Shown here: piece after piece, positions 25,909-35,042 of the stretch
How the letters are laid out: each line of letters opens with the position of its first letter
Position numbering within the stretch: the first letter of the stretch is position 1
Assembly: GCA_017475035.1 (NCBI GenBank)
Contig: JAFVGK010000130.1
Location: 1-64,000 of the forward strand
DNA from: Blautia sp.
GTDB taxonomy: Bacteria > Bacillota > Clostridia > Lachnospirales > Lachnospiraceae
Length of the DNA stretch: 64,000 bases
Direction: 5' to 3'
Program-made: the position numbers and the translations under genes
The notes under the pieces: model-generated
The model's input: only the letters and a program-made list of their open reading frames with translations
What the model was told of the DNA's origin: nothing
Database searches by the model: none

Positions 25909-26009
25909 AAGGGAGACTGATATTGTCTTCGGCAGTCCGGCTTCCGAAGCAGCAATATCGTCATCCGAAAGCATAGAGTCAACTTACAAAACTTCGTTAT
26001 AAGGAGGAG
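25909..26009 (+). repeat. RIR repeat 5' of galK
   Basis: One of the best copies. GGGAGACTGATATTGTCTTC, GGCAGTCCGGCTTCCGAAGC, AGCAATATCGTCATCCGAAA, GCATAGAGTCAACTTACAAA, ACTTCGTTATAAGGAGGAGA. The upstream GTCTTCGG (25925-25932) can pair with CCGAAG (25944-25949) or with CCGAA at 25965-25969. AAGGAGGAG is the galK ribosome binding site. Confidence 0.85.
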
Positions 26010-26017
26010 AGATCATT

Positions 26018-27193
26018 ATGGAACGGACGATGGGAACGATGAGAAGCAAATTCAACGAGCTGTTCGGGCAGGGAGGAGATCTTCGGGCCTATTTTGCTCC
26101 CGGACGCGTAAACCTGATCGGAGAACATACGGATTATAATGGAGGACATGTATTTCCCTGTGCGCTTACCATCGGGACATATGGACTTGCCCGCAAAAGA
26201 GAAGACCGGAAGCTCCGTCTGTATTCTATGAATTTCAGCCGCGCGGGCGTGATCGAGAGCTCCCTGGATGACCTTGTCCCTTCTGAAAAAGCCGGATGGA
26301 CCAATTATCCGAAAGGCGTTGTCTGGGCGATGGAGCAGAGAGGCCTGTCTTTGGATACCGGTTTTGATTTCCTGATTTACGGTACGATTCCCAGTGGATC
26401 CGGGCTTTCTTCGAGTGCTTCCCTGGAGGTGCTGACCGGTACGATGCTGCGGGATCTGTATGGGTTCGACGGTCTGACCATGGTGGATCTGGCGCTGATC
26501 GGTCAGTTCTCGGAGAATAAGTTTAACGGGATGAACTGCGGCATTATGGATCAGTTCGCCAGCGCAATGGGGAAACGTGACTGCGCGATTTTCCTGGATA
26601 CGAATACCCTTTCTTATGAGTATGCGACGATCAGGCTTCCTGAGCAAAAGCTGATTATCACAAACAGTAAGGTGAAGCACAGCCTGGTAAATTCCGCATA
26701 TAATGACAGACGCAGAGAGTGTGAGGAAGCGCTGAGCGACCTGCAGAAGGTCGTAAAGATCAAGACATTGGGCGATCTGAGCGAGGAGCAGTTCGAAGAG
26801 TATAAAGACGCGATCAAGGATGAAATCTGCCGGAAGAGGGCAAAACATGCCGTCTATGAGAATCAGAGGACAATCAGGGCGGTAGAGGCTCTCAAGCGTG
26901 ACGATATCACGGAGTTCGGACGTCTGGTAAATGCTTCCCATGTTTCTCTGCGCGATGATTATGAGACTTCCTGTGAGGAATGCGATTATCTGGCAGAGCT
27001 TGCCTGGGAACAGCCCGGGGTGGTCGGTTCCCGTATTACAGGCGGCGGCTTTGGCGGCTGTACGGTGAGTATCGTTGCAAATACGCGGACGGATGCTTTT
27101 ATCCATGATATCGGGGCGGCGTATGCTGAAAAGTTCGGTCATGACGCGGAGTTTTACGTGGTTGAAATCGGCGACGGCGCACATAGACTGTAA
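26018..27193 (+). CDS. galK: Galactokinase
   Basis: 391-residue GHMP kinase that phosphorylates alpha-D-galactose with ATP, the first committed step of the Leloir pathway. PGRVNLIGEHTDYNGG (~29-44) is the galactokinase signature, PSGSGLSSSAS (~126-136) is the ATP-binding GHMP loop, and GGGFGGC (~344-350) is motif 3. Length is standard. It is followed after 54 nt by galT in the same direction, forming a galKT operon. No galE/galM or regulator is adjacent in this window. Confidence 0.96.
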   Translation: MERTMGTMRSKFNELFGQGGDLRAYFAPGRVNLIGEHTDYNGGHVFPCALTIGTYGLARKREDRKLRLYSMNFSRAGVIESSLDDLVPSEKAGWTNYPKGVVWAMEQRGLSLDTGFDFLIYGTIPSGSGLSSSASLEVLTGTMLRDLYGFDGLTMVDLALIGQFSENKFNGMNCGIMDQFASAMGKRDCAIFLDTNTLSYEYATIRLPEQKLIITNSKVKHSLVNSAYNDRRRECEEALSDLQKVVKIKTLGDLSEEQFEEYKDAIKDEICRKRAKHAVYENQRTIRAVEALKRDDITEFGRLVNASHVSLRDDYETSCEECDYLAELAWEQPGVVGSRITGGGFGGCTVSIVANTRTDAFIHDIGAAYAEKFGHDAEFYVVEIGDGAHRL

Positions 27194-27247
27194 GAGGTAA
27201 AGCGCAGGGCGGATGTATCATTCACGTTTATAAGAAAGGGAAAGAGA

Positions 27248-28738
27248 ATGCTGGACGAGCTGATCAGAAAATTGGTTGTTTATGGTCTTGAGACCGGACT
27301 TGTCGCGCCGGGGGAAGAGAATTATACGACAAACCTGATACTGGATGTCATGGGTGAGGAGGAGTATACGCTCCCGGAAGAAAAATACGAAAATGTGGAT
27401 CTGGAATCTGTTCTCGCCGGACTTCTGGACGCAGCCGTTGAAAAAGGGCTGATCGAGGATACGATTACGCAGAGAGATCTTTTTGATACCAGACTGATGA
27501 ACTGTCTGATTCCACGACCGGCAGAAGTGAGACGCAGATTCTGGGAAGAATATCAGAAAAGCCCGAAGGCGGCAACGGATTATTATTACCGCTTCAGCCA
27601 GGATACGGACTATATCCGTCGTTACCGGATTAAAAAGGATATGAAATGGACGGTGCAGACAGATTATGGCGAGATTGATATCACGATCAATCTGTCCAAG
27701 CCTGAGAAAGACCCGAAGGCGATCGCAGCGGCAAAGCTGATGAAGGCAAGCAGCTATCCCAAGTGCCTGCTTTGTGCGGAGAACGAAGGCTACGCAGGCC
27801 GGGCCAACCATCCTGCGAGAAACAATCACCGCATTATCCCGATCACGATTAATGGCTGTGACTGGGGCTTACAGTATTCTCCCTACGTCTATTACAATGA
27901 GCACTGCATCGTTTTCAATGGCGTACATACGCCCATGAAAATCGAGCGGGCTGCGTTTATCAAGCTTTTTGATTTCGTAAAGCTCTTCCCGCATTATTTT
28001 CTTGGTTCCAATGCGGATCTGCCGATCGTAGGCGGGTCGATTCTGAGCCATGACCATTTCCAGGGCGGACATTATACATTCGCCATGGCGAGAGCAGAGA
28101 TGGAAAAGAAGGTAGTGATTCCGGGATATGAGGATGTTGAGGCCGGTATCGTCCACTGGCCGCTTTCCGTGCTTCGCATCAGACATAAAGAGGCGGAAAG
28201 GCTGATTGACCTTGCCGACCATATACTGGAAGTCTGGAGGGGATATACGGATGAGACGGCTTTCGTTTTTGCGGAAACCGACGGCGAACCGCATAATACA
28301 ATTACCCCGATCGCAAGAAAACGCGGAGATCTCTTTGAGCTTGACCTTGCCCTGAGAAACAATATCACCACACAGGAGCATCCTCTGGGAGTGTATCATC
28401 CGCATGCACAGTACCACCATATTAAAAAGGAAAATATCGGTCTGATCGAGGTGATGGGACTGGCTGTGCTCCCGGCGAGGCTGAAGGATGAGCTGGAGCT
28501 TCTTGCGGAATATCTTGTCGCCGGAAAAGATCCTGCGGAAAATGAACAGATCGAAAAGCATGCTTCCTGGGCCAGGACTCTTTGTGAAAAATATGGCAGC
28601 TTCTCGGAGGAGACGGTACGCGATATCCTGCATGAAGAAGTGGGGCATGTGTTTGTCGGAGTGCTGGAGGACGCGGGCGTATTTAAATATACGCCGGAAG
28701 GCAGAGCGGCTTTTGACCGTTTTATTGAAAAACTGTAA
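27248..28738 (+). CDS. galT: UDP-glucose--hexose-1-phosphate uridylyltransferase, class II
   Basis: 496-residue GalT of the Firmicutes (class II) type, unrelated in length to the ~350-residue enterobacterial enzyme. It exchanges UMP between UDP-glucose and galactose-1-phosphate through a uridylylated histidine, within SHDHFQGG (~267-274). The SSYPKCLLCAENEGYAGR segment and HPARNNHRIIPI are further family motifs. GAAAGGGAAAGAG precedes the ATG. Co-transcribed with galK. Confidence 0.96.
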   Translation: MLDELIRKLVVYGLETGLVAPGEENYTTNLILDVMGEEEYTLPEEKYENVDLESVLAGLLDAAVEKGLIEDTITQRDLFDTRLMNCLIPRPAEVRRRFWEEYQKSPKAATDYYYRFSQDTDYIRRYRIKKDMKWTVQTDYGEIDITINLSKPEKDPKAIAAAKLMKASSYPKCLLCAENEGYAGRANHPARNNHRIIPITINGCDWGLQYSPYVYYNEHCIVFNGVHTPMKIERAAFIKLFDFVKLFPHYFLGSNADLPIVGGSILSHDHFQGGHYTFAMARAEMEKKVVIPGYEDVEAGIVHWPLSVLRIRHKEAERLIDLADHILEVWRGYTDETAFVFAETDGEPHNTITPIARKRGDLFELDLALRNNITTQEHPLGVYHPHAQYHHIKKENIGLIEVMGLAVLPARLKDELELLAEYLVAGKDPAENEQIEKHASWARTLCEKYGSFSEETVRDILHEEVGHVFVGVLEDAGVFKYTPEGRAAFDRFIEKL

Positions 28739-28759
28739 AAAACAAAGTAAAAATCACAG

Positions 28760-28789
28760 TTGCATCACAAACATGTGATATGCTATAAT
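28760..28789 (+). promoter_or_regulatory. Promoter with embedded palindrome 5' of the SGNH hydrolase gene
   Basis: TTGCAT (28760-28765), 18-nt spacer, perfect TATAAT (28784-28789). The spacer contains the palindrome ATCACA-AACA-TGTGAT (28764-28779), a plausible operator that would block RNA polymerase. Confidence 0.65.
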
Positions 28790-28974
28790 GTAATACTTTG
28801 AAAGCTGCTTTGGATTCTGCGCTGTCTTCAGCTGTCGTTATTGACGACTGACAAAACACGGCATACGATATTTCCTGACAGGTCCATTGCCGGGTGAGAA
28901 GGAAATACAGAGTTTCTGACGTTGGAAAAAAGGACCCTGCGGATACGAGGGGTGTGATAAGGGAGGTGTTATGA

Positions 28975-30441
28975 ATGAAGAGAGAGATGAAAAAACTGTT
29001 CCGGGAGTTGAAAAAGAGGCAGCAGCTGATGCTGGTCCTTATGGCTTTGCTGTGCACAGTGTCTGTTGGCTCTCTTGCCCGACCTGTCAAGGCGGCGACA
29101 AAGTGTTCCGTCACCTTTTTGGATATGGACGGAAGAAACGGAAAGGTTTATAAAAACCTGAAGCAGACGGTGGCGAAAGGGAAGACAGTGAAGCTTCCGG
29201 AAGTACCGGCAAAAAAAGGCTTTGCGTCTTTGGGATGGGCATTGAAGAAAAATGCGCTGAAGGCAAGGTTTGCTGCCGGAGCCCGTGTGACAGTAAAGAA
29301 AAATCTCACGCTCTATGCGGTAAGGCTGCCGATTTATACGGTGTCCTTTAACAACAACAGCGGAAATACGACGAGCAAAAAATATGCAAAGCTTGGACGC
29401 AAAATAATTTCCGGCAGGACGATGAAGCTTCCTGCCCTGCCGGAGGTAGATGGCTATGAGCCTTTGGGCTGGACGACAAGCAAGGGAAAGACAGAGCCGT
29501 TATATCCCGTGGGAACGGTGATCACAGTCAGGAAGAATATCACCTATTATTCCGTCAGGAGAAAGATCGTAAAGAGCTGCAAGGTGACTTTTGTGGACTC
29601 CGGCGGTTTTGAATATCCTGACCTGAACCGGACGGTTCTGGCCGGCAATGCAATCGTCCTTCCCCAGGTGGAGAATCCGAAAGGCTACACCATGCTGGGC
29701 TGGGCGAAAAAGCCGAATGTAAAGACCTGTGATTATCTGGTCGGACAGTCTCTTACGGTAAACAGCGACCTGGAGCTCTATGCGGTCATGTTTTCCATCG
29801 GTACGGAAACAAATCTGACAGGTTTTTCCAGCGGATGGCAGCAGAAGTATAAGCAGCTGATTTTTGTAGGTGATTCCCGGACCAACCGTCTGCATGAAAC
29901 GATTGAGAGGGATCCGTATCTGAGTGAAAGCGGCGCTGTTTTTAAAGTATCTTTTATCAGCGCTGAAGGAGAAGGACTGGAATGGCTTAAGGGAGACGGC
30001 ATCAAGGCGGTCAGGGAAAAGATAGCGGATAATTACAGCGCGATAGTGGAAAAACCGACAGCGATTATTTTTAACCTGGGCGTGAATGATTACACAAAGA
30101 TTAACAGTTACATCACTTATTTAAATTCTGTCAAGCAGGAACTCATTGATAAAAACTGCAAGCTCTTTTATATGTCAGTCAATCCGATCAATTCCATCAT
30201 GAATGAAGGAAGGGTTAAGGTAAGAGACGAGTCAAAAATTCTGGCTTTCAATAAAAAAATCAAAAATGACCTGTGCGGGGATGAGGACTTTACGTATCTG
30301 GATCTGTTCACATACCTGATCAAAAATGGCTACAGCCATGACACCGGCAAGTATGGGGCAAATGTAGGGGTTGATGATGGCCTGCATTATACGACACAGA
30401 CTTACAAGCGGATCTTTGCCCAATGCATCGAGATGCTTTGA
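28975..30441 (+). CDS. Secreted SGNH/GDSL hydrolase with three InlB-type repeats
   Basis: 488 residues. A signal peptide (~14-40, LMLVLMALLCTVSVGSLARPVKA) is followed by three InlB B-repeat-like modules of ~75 residues (VTFLDMDG...GKTVKLPEVPAKKGFASLGWA and similar, ~42-285). The C-terminal SGNH domain (~295-488) keeps all four blocks: VGDSRTN (Ser301), a Gly-rich block II, NLGVND (Asn in block III) and DDGLHY (Asp468, His471). It is likely a cell-surface esterase or deacetylase acting on glycans; the substrate is unknown. GGGAGGTG lies six bases upstream of the chosen ATG; another ATG at 28971 is out of frame. Confidence 0.85.
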   Translation: MKREMKKLFRELKKRQQLMLVLMALLCTVSVGSLARPVKAATKCSVTFLDMDGRNGKVYKNLKQTVAKGKTVKLPEVPAKKGFASLGWALKKNALKARFAAGARVTVKKNLTLYAVRLPIYTVSFNNNSGNTTSKKYAKLGRKIISGRTMKLPALPEVDGYEPLGWTTSKGKTEPLYPVGTVITVRKNITYYSVRRKIVKSCKVTFVDSGGFEYPDLNRTVLAGNAIVLPQVENPKGYTMLGWAKKPNVKTCDYLVGQSLTVNSDLELYAVMFSIGTETNLTGFSSGWQQKYKQLIFVGDSRTNRLHETIERDPYLSESGAVFKVSFISAEGEGLEWLKGDGIKAVREKIADNYSAIVEKPTAIIFNLGVNDYTKINSYITYLNSVKQELIDKNCKLFYMSVNPINSIMNEGRVKVRDESKILAFNKKIKNDLCGDEDFTYLDLFTYLIKNGYSHDTGKYGANVGVDDGLHYTTQTYKRIFAQCIEML

Positions 30442-30463
30442 GACATAAAAAATAAAGTAAACC

Positions 30464-30513
30464 CCCATGCCCTTCGAATTTGGCATCAACATGAATGAAA
30501 ATGAGGGCATGGG
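30464..30513. other. Hairpin after the SGNH gene
   Basis: CCCATGCCCT (30464-30473) and AGGGCATGGG (30504-30513) form a perfect 10-bp stem with a 30-nt loop. No T-run follows on the plus strand, whereas the minus-strand exit is T-rich. A smaller stem CGCTGC-TGTC-GCAGCG follows at 30531-30546 and ends in GGCGTTTT, which may be the actual plus-strand terminator. Confidence 0.5.
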
Positions 30514-30577
30514 TGCATCCCACTATGCCACGCTGCTGTCGCAGCGGGCGTTTTCAAAGAAATAAGAGCCTGAAAAT

Positions 30578-30611
30578 ATTCGTCGGTGTGGTGTATACTG
30601 CATCGACGAAT
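30578..30611. promoter_or_regulatory. Inverted repeat around the asnS -10 box
   Basis: ATTCGTCG (30578-30585) and CGACGAAT (30604-30611) flank TATACT (30594-30599), the likely -10 of asnS. The -35 region is poor. The arrangement suggests an operator for an unknown regulator. Confidence 0.45.
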
Positions 30612-30641
30612 GGTTTTCGTTTATAAAGAGGAGAAATTCAT

Positions 30642-32033
30642 ATGGACTTTGTAACGGTAAAGGAGATTTATCGGGAGAGAGAAAAATACCTGGATCAGAC
30701 GATCCGGGTGAGCGGCTGGGTGCGTTCCGTGCGCGATTCAAAGTCGTTTGGTTTTATCGTGCTGCACGATGGAACTTTTTTTGAGACTTTGCAGATTGTT
30801 TATCATGATACGATGGCGAACTTTGCTGAGATTTCCAGACTGAATGTCGGAGCTGCGATCCTTGTTAAAGGAACACTGGTGGCAACGCCGGATGCGAAGC
30901 AGCCTTTCGAGATTCAGGCGGAGGAAATTGAGATCGAAGGACCGTCGGCATCGGATTATCCTTTACAGAAAAAAAGACATACTCTTGAATATCTCCGTAC
31001 GATGACGCACCTGCGTCCGAGGACGAATACCTTCCAGGCCGTGTTCCGTGTCCGGTCTTTGTGTGCGTATGCAATTCACCGGTTTTTCCAGGAGAGAGGA
31101 TTTGTCTATGTACATACTCCTCTGATTACGGGCAGTGACGCGGAAGGAGCAGGAGAGATGTTCCGCGTTACGACTCTGGATCCTGCTTCTCCTCCGCTGG
31201 ACGAGAACGGAAAAGTAGACTTCTCCAGGGATTTCTTCGGAAAAGAGACAAATCTGACCGTAAGCGGACAGCTTAACGGTGAAACGTTTGCTCAGGCTTT
31301 CCGAAATATCTATACTTTCGGACCGACCTTCCGGGCTGAAAATTCCAATACGACCCGCCATGCGGCAGAGTTCTGGATGATCGAACCGGAATGCGCTTTC
31401 ACTGATCTCCAGGATAATATGGATCTTGCCGAAGCCATGCTCAAGTACATTATCAACTATGTCATGGAGAATGCTCCGGAAGAAATGAATTTCTTTAATT
31501 CCTTTGTAGACAAAGGGCTCATCGAGAGACTGAACCATGTAGCAAACAGCGCTTTTGGCCATGTGACTTATACGGAAGCCGTGGAGCTGCTGGAAAAGAA
31601 TAATGAGAATTTTGATTATAAAGTATTCTGGGGCTGCGACCTGCAGACAGAGCATGAGAGATATCTGACAGAGGAAATATTTAAGCGCCCGGTATTTGTA
31701 ACGGATTATCCGAAGGAAATAAAAGCTTTTTATATGAAGCTGAATCCGGACGGCAAAACAGTCGCCGCGATGGATTGCCTCGTGCCGGGGATCGGAGAGA
31801 TCATCGGAGGCAGTCAGAGAGAGGATGACTATGGGAAGCTGAAGCAGAGAATGCAGGAGCTGGGACTGCGCGAGGAGGATTATTCCTTCTATCTCGACCT
31901 GAGAAAATACGGGACGACGCGACATTCCGGTTTTGGTCTCGGGTTTGAACGTGCGGTTATGTATCTTACCGGCATAGGGAACATCCGGGATGTGATTCCT
32001 TTCCCGAGAACAGTCAATAACTGCGACCTTTGA
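30642..32033 (+). CDS. asnS: Asparagine--tRNA ligase
   Basis: 463-residue class IIb aminoacyl-tRNA synthetase charging tRNA-Asn. The N-terminal OB-fold anticodon-binding domain (~1-115; [18 protein letters not shown]) is followed by the class II catalytic core with motif 2 ([20 protein letters not shown], ~227-246) and motif 3 ([15 protein letters not shown], ~434-448). [16 protein letters not shown] spacing is of the AsnRS rather than AspRS type. AAAGAGGAGAAA precedes the ATG. No T-box leader could be recognised. Confidence 0.95.
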   Translation: MDFVTVKEIYREREKYLDQTIRVSGWVRSVRDSKSFGFIVLHDGTFFETLQIVYHDTMANFAEISRLNVGAAILVKGTLVATPDAKQPFEIQAEEIEIEGPSASDYPLQKKRHTLEYLRTMTHLRPRTNTFQAVFRVRSLCAYAIHRFFQERGFVYVHTPLITGSDAEGAGEMFRVTTLDPASPPLDENGKVDFSRDFFGKETNLTVSGQLNGETFAQAFRNIYTFGPTFRAENSNTTRHAAEFWMIEPECAFTDLQDNMDLAEAMLKYIINYVMENAPEEMNFFNSFVDKGLIERLNHVANSAFGHVTYTEAVELLEKNNENFDYKVFWGCDLQTEHERYLTEEIFKRPVFVTDYPKEIKAFYMKLNPDGKTVAAMDCLVPGIGEIIGGSQREDDYGKLKQRMQELGLREEDYSFYLDLRKYGTTRHSGFGLGFERAVMYLTGIGNIRDVIPFPRTVNNCDL

Positions 32034-32112
32034 TTACTGCTTTATATAGTAAATTCGTGCGCATACTATAAGAATACATGACATGCTTCGGCGTGTCAGG
32101 AAAAGGGAAAAG

Positions 32113-33255
32113 ATGCGATTTATACATCTGTCTGATGTTCACCTGGGAGCCGCGCCGGACAGAGGCTATCCATGGTGCGAGAAAAGAAGGGAAGAAATAT
32201 GGGAGAGCTTCCGCCGGGTGATTGCGGCGATCGAAGACGATCCGGTTGACATTCTTCTGATTGCCGGAGACCTTTTTCACCGGCAGCCGTTGTTGTCCGA
32301 GCTCCGGGAGGTGGCGTATCTTTTCGGGAGGATTCCGAATACCCGGATTTACCTGGCAGCGGGAAACCATGATTATATAAGCCCGGATTCTTTTTACAGA
32401 GGGTTTACATGGCCGGAGAATGTCGTTTTTTTTCCTTCGGAGACGCCGCAGCGTGTGAAGGATGCTCTTCTGCCTGTCTATATTTACGGCCTGAGCTATG
32501 AACACGCCCAGATTTCCGATCCGCTATATCAGGATCTGTTTCCCTGGCAGGATAGGGAAGCGCAGACGGATCAGGAGCAGGATGATCAGGAAGAAGAAGG
32601 AACGGAGGAATACCATATTCTCCTCGCTCATGGAGGGGACGATGATCATATTCCGATTGATGTCCGGGGGCTTTTGAGGTCCGGATTTGATTATATCGCG
32701 CTGGGGCATATTCATAAGCCGCAGATCCTGTTTCGGGATCGGGCGGCTTATGCCGGTTCTTTGGAACCTCTGGATCATACCGAGCTTGGAGATCATGGGT
32801 TTATCCGTGGCTGGACAAATCATGGAATTCTTCATACACGTTTTGTTTCGTTTTCCGAGAGAACTTATCGTCGGATTGAGCTCGAGATGAGCGAGGAGGA
32901 TACGCAAGGCTCCATTGAGACCAGGCTCAGGGAATGTATTTCCAATGAAGGCCCCGGGAATATTTACCGGATTATTCTGAAAGGGCAGCGTGCTCCGGAA
33001 CAGCTCATTTTTACGGAACGCCTGAAACGGCTGGGCAATATCATTGAGGTTGAAGACCAGACCAGGCCGGCTTTTGACCTGCCTGATCTTTACCATCGGT
33101 TCCGGGGTACCATTCTCGGAGATTATATCTGGTCCTTCGCTTCGGATCAAAACGGAAAGCTCGATTTTTCCGCATTATCGGAGGTTGAGGAAAAGGCTCT
33201 CTATTTCGGACTTCAGGCTCTTTTGGAAACCTCACAGCTGTCAGGACAAAGGTGA
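32113..33255 (+). CDS. YhaO-like metallophosphoesterase (DNA repair exonuclease)
   Basis: 380-residue SbcD/Mre11-related phosphoesterase. Motifs: FIHLSDVHLG (Asp8, His10), LLIAGDLFHR, LAAGNHDY, LLAHGG and ALGHIHKPQ. An acidic, Gln-rich insert (DREAQTDQEQDDQEEE) lies around residues 160-175. The ATG at 32113 fits the family N-terminus and has AGGAAAAGGGAAAAG upstream; the upstream in-frame ATG at 32083 would add ten residues. The next gene, 9 nt downstream, encodes an SMC-like ATPase. The pair matches the B. subtilis yhaO-yhaN arrangement and may form a second SbcCD-like complex. Confidence 0.85.
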   Translation: MRFIHLSDVHLGAAPDRGYPWCEKRREEIWESFRRVIAAIEDDPVDILLIAGDLFHRQPLLSELREVAYLFGRIPNTRIYLAAGNHDYISPDSFYRGFTWPENVVFFPSETPQRVKDALLPVYIYGLSYEHAQISDPLYQDLFPWQDREAQTDQEQDDQEEEGTEEYHILLAHGGDDDHIPIDVRGLLRSGFDYIALGHIHKPQILFRDRAAYAGSLEPLDHTELGDHGFIRGWTNHGILHTRFVSFSERTYRRIELEMSEEDTQGSIETRLRECISNEGPGNIYRIILKGQRAPEQLIFTERLKRLGNIIEVEDQTRPAFDLPDLYHRFRGTILGDYIWSFASDQNGKLDFSALSEVEEKALYFGLQALLETSQLSGQR

Positions 33256-33264
33256 TAAAGCAAG

Positions 33265-34893
33265 ATGGTTATCAGGAAGCTGAACATACGTAATTTTGGA
33301 AAAATCACAGATAAGACTGTGGAGCTGTCCGAAGGAGTGAATATTCTTTTTGGACCAAATGAGAGCGGAAAGACCACGCTCTATCATTTTTTGAAGGGCA
33401 TGCTCTTCGGAATATCCAGAAAAAGAGGCAAGGCCGCAAAGCAGGATGCTTACTCCAGTTATGAGCCATGGGAAAACCCGGGCAGTTTCGGGGGGACGAT
33501 CTGGTTTGAGGGAAATGGAAAGAACTATCGTCTGGTGAGAAGCTTTACAAGAGAATATCCGCGATTTGAGCTGACAAATCTTTCCGATGGGGGAAGATGT
33601 ACGATGCAGGATCTCGAGGAGCTTCTGGGGGGCGTCAGTGAGGCGATCTATGAGAATACGGTATCCGTCGGCCAGCTGAAAAGCGTGACGGGTCCTGATC
33701 TGACGAGGGAACTGACGAATTATATGGCGGCGTGCCAGGGAACTCTGGACAACAGGATGAATCTGGAACGGGCGAATCAGCTGTTAAAAATGCACCGAAA
33801 GGGCTTTGCTGATCAGAAAGACCGCAATGCCCGACAGCTTCAAAAAGAAATCGAAAAGCTGAAAGCAAAAGAGGAGGTTCTCGTTAAGGATACGGAGTCT
33901 CTGAGAGAACGGTTTGAAGTTCTGAGAAGCCAGAGAGAGGGACTGGGAGCGAGAAGCCATGTGATAGAAGATCCTGCACAGGATGACAGAATTCTCAGCC
34001 TTGCATTGGAAAGGGCGCGAAGCAGATCCTATGCGGTTTGCTCTTTTTTAGGAGCTGTTGCTGCCGGAGCGGCGTTTGCGCTGCAGTTCCCTTTTACCCT
34101 CCGGCTGCGGAAGGCCGCCCTTGCAGGAGAACTGCCTGATAAAACAATATGGATGCAGGCATGCAGATTGTTCTGGCTGGTTATCTGTTTAAGTCTGCTG
34201 TTGTTTTCCATTCATCTTGCTCTGAAATCACGTACGCTGAAACAAAGAAAAGAACGCCTTCTTGCCGCGCTGGATCGTCAAAGCCACCAGAAACGCAAAA
34301 AAAATGAACTGCGGGACAGGCTGGAAGGATCGATGGAAGAAACTCTGACACAGATCAAGGAAAAGAGAGCGGATCTGGATAATCTCCGGGAGGAAATACG
34401 GCAGCTGGAAGCGCAGCAGGATCTTCCTGTCATACAGGATAAGGAGATCGAAGCGGTCAATCTTGCTTTGGACCGGCTGCAGGAAGCGTCTCAGGCGATC
34501 CGCACGCAAATGGGCAGACAGCTCAGAGACCGGACATCAGAGATCCTGAGTGAAATCACAGAAGGAAAGTATGGACAGATTTTTTTGGATGAAGATCTGC
34601 GGATGACGGTAAATACGGCAGAACGTGCCGTAGAAGTGGAACGCTTCAGCAGAGGCACGATTGAGCAGATTTATTTTTCTTTGCGCATGGCTTCGGGAGA
34701 GCTGCTTGGAAAGAAAGAGCTGCCCGTTATTCTGGATGATATATTCGGAATGTATGATGATGAAAGGCTGTCTGCGGCCTTGACCTGGCTTTCACGCCAG
34801 AACCGTCAGGTTCTGATCTGTACCTGCCATACGAGAGAAGCAGAGCTGATGAGAAAACTGGGACTGGAATTTTATGAAGTAGAGCTTTCATAG
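33265..34893 (+). CDS. YhaN-like AAA/SMC-type ATPase with membrane hairpin
   Basis: 542-residue ATPase. The N-terminal half resembles RecF/Rad50 heads (FGPNESGKTTLYHF, 29-42). A short coiled coil follows. Two hydrophobic helices (~255-275 and ~303-322) sit in place of the zinc hook, then a second coiled coil and the C-terminal head with LPVILDDIFGMYDDERL (~487-503, Walker B/D-loop). B. subtilis YhaN is roughly 960 residues, so this form is much shorter. The ATPase half of a nuclease complex with the preceding YhaO-like protein, probably membrane tethered (inference). Confidence 0.8.
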   Translation: MVIRKLNIRNFGKITDKTVELSEGVNILFGPNESGKTTLYHFLKGMLFGISRKRGKAAKQDAYSSYEPWENPGSFGGTIWFEGNGKNYRLVRSFTREYPRFELTNLSDGGRCTMQDLEELLGGVSEAIYENTVSVGQLKSVTGPDLTRELTNYMAACQGTLDNRMNLERANQLLKMHRKGFADQKDRNARQLQKEIEKLKAKEEVLVKDTESLRERFEVLRSQREGLGARSHVIEDPAQDDRILSLALERARSRSYAVCSFLGAVAAGAAFALQFPFTLRLRKAALAGELPDKTIWMQACRLFWLVICLSLLLFSIHLALKSRTLKQRKERLLAALDRQSHQKRKKNELRDRLEGSMEETLTQIKEKRADLDNLREEIRQLEAQQDLPVIQDKEIEAVNLALDRLQEASQAIRTQMGRQLRDRTSEILSEITEGKYGQIFLDEDLRMTVNTAERAVEVERFSRGTIEQIYFSLRMASGELLGKKELPVILDDIFGMYDDERLSAALTWLSRQNRQVLICTCHTREAELMRKLGLEFYEVELS

Positions 34894-34916
34894 CATGATA
34901 ATAGTAGTTTATGAAG

Positions 34917-34978
34917 AAAAAAAGGCTCTGCCGGAGGCTTTTGTGCATAGCAAAAGTCTCCGGCAGAGCTTTCTTTTT
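34917..34978. terminator. Strong bidirectional terminator
   Basis: GCTCTGCCGGAG plus CTTTTG pairs with CAAAAG plus CTCCGGCAGAGC, about 18 bp with one mismatch and a 7-nt loop, flanked by A8 and TTTCTTTTT. It separates the plus-strand yhaON-like pair from minus-strand prs. Confidence 0.9.
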
Positions 34979-35042
34979 ACACCTTATTTTTCAATCTATC
35001 TGTGCAGAATAAACGGATTCCGAGCGATTGCACTTGTTGTCG

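Noticed and set aside
25997..27184. 395-codon minus-strand frame opposite galK
   Set aside because: Antisense shadow of a clear galactokinase; no start signal and no recognisable motif.
30232..30510. Minus-strand 92-codon frame over the end of the SGNH gene
   Set aside because: It overlaps the catalytic Asp/His region of a well-supported gene and lacks a ribosome binding site.
30442..30641. T-box riboswitch upstream of asnS
   Set aside because: No T-box sequence (TGGNACCGCG-like) and no specifier loop could be found; the hairpins present are unrelated.
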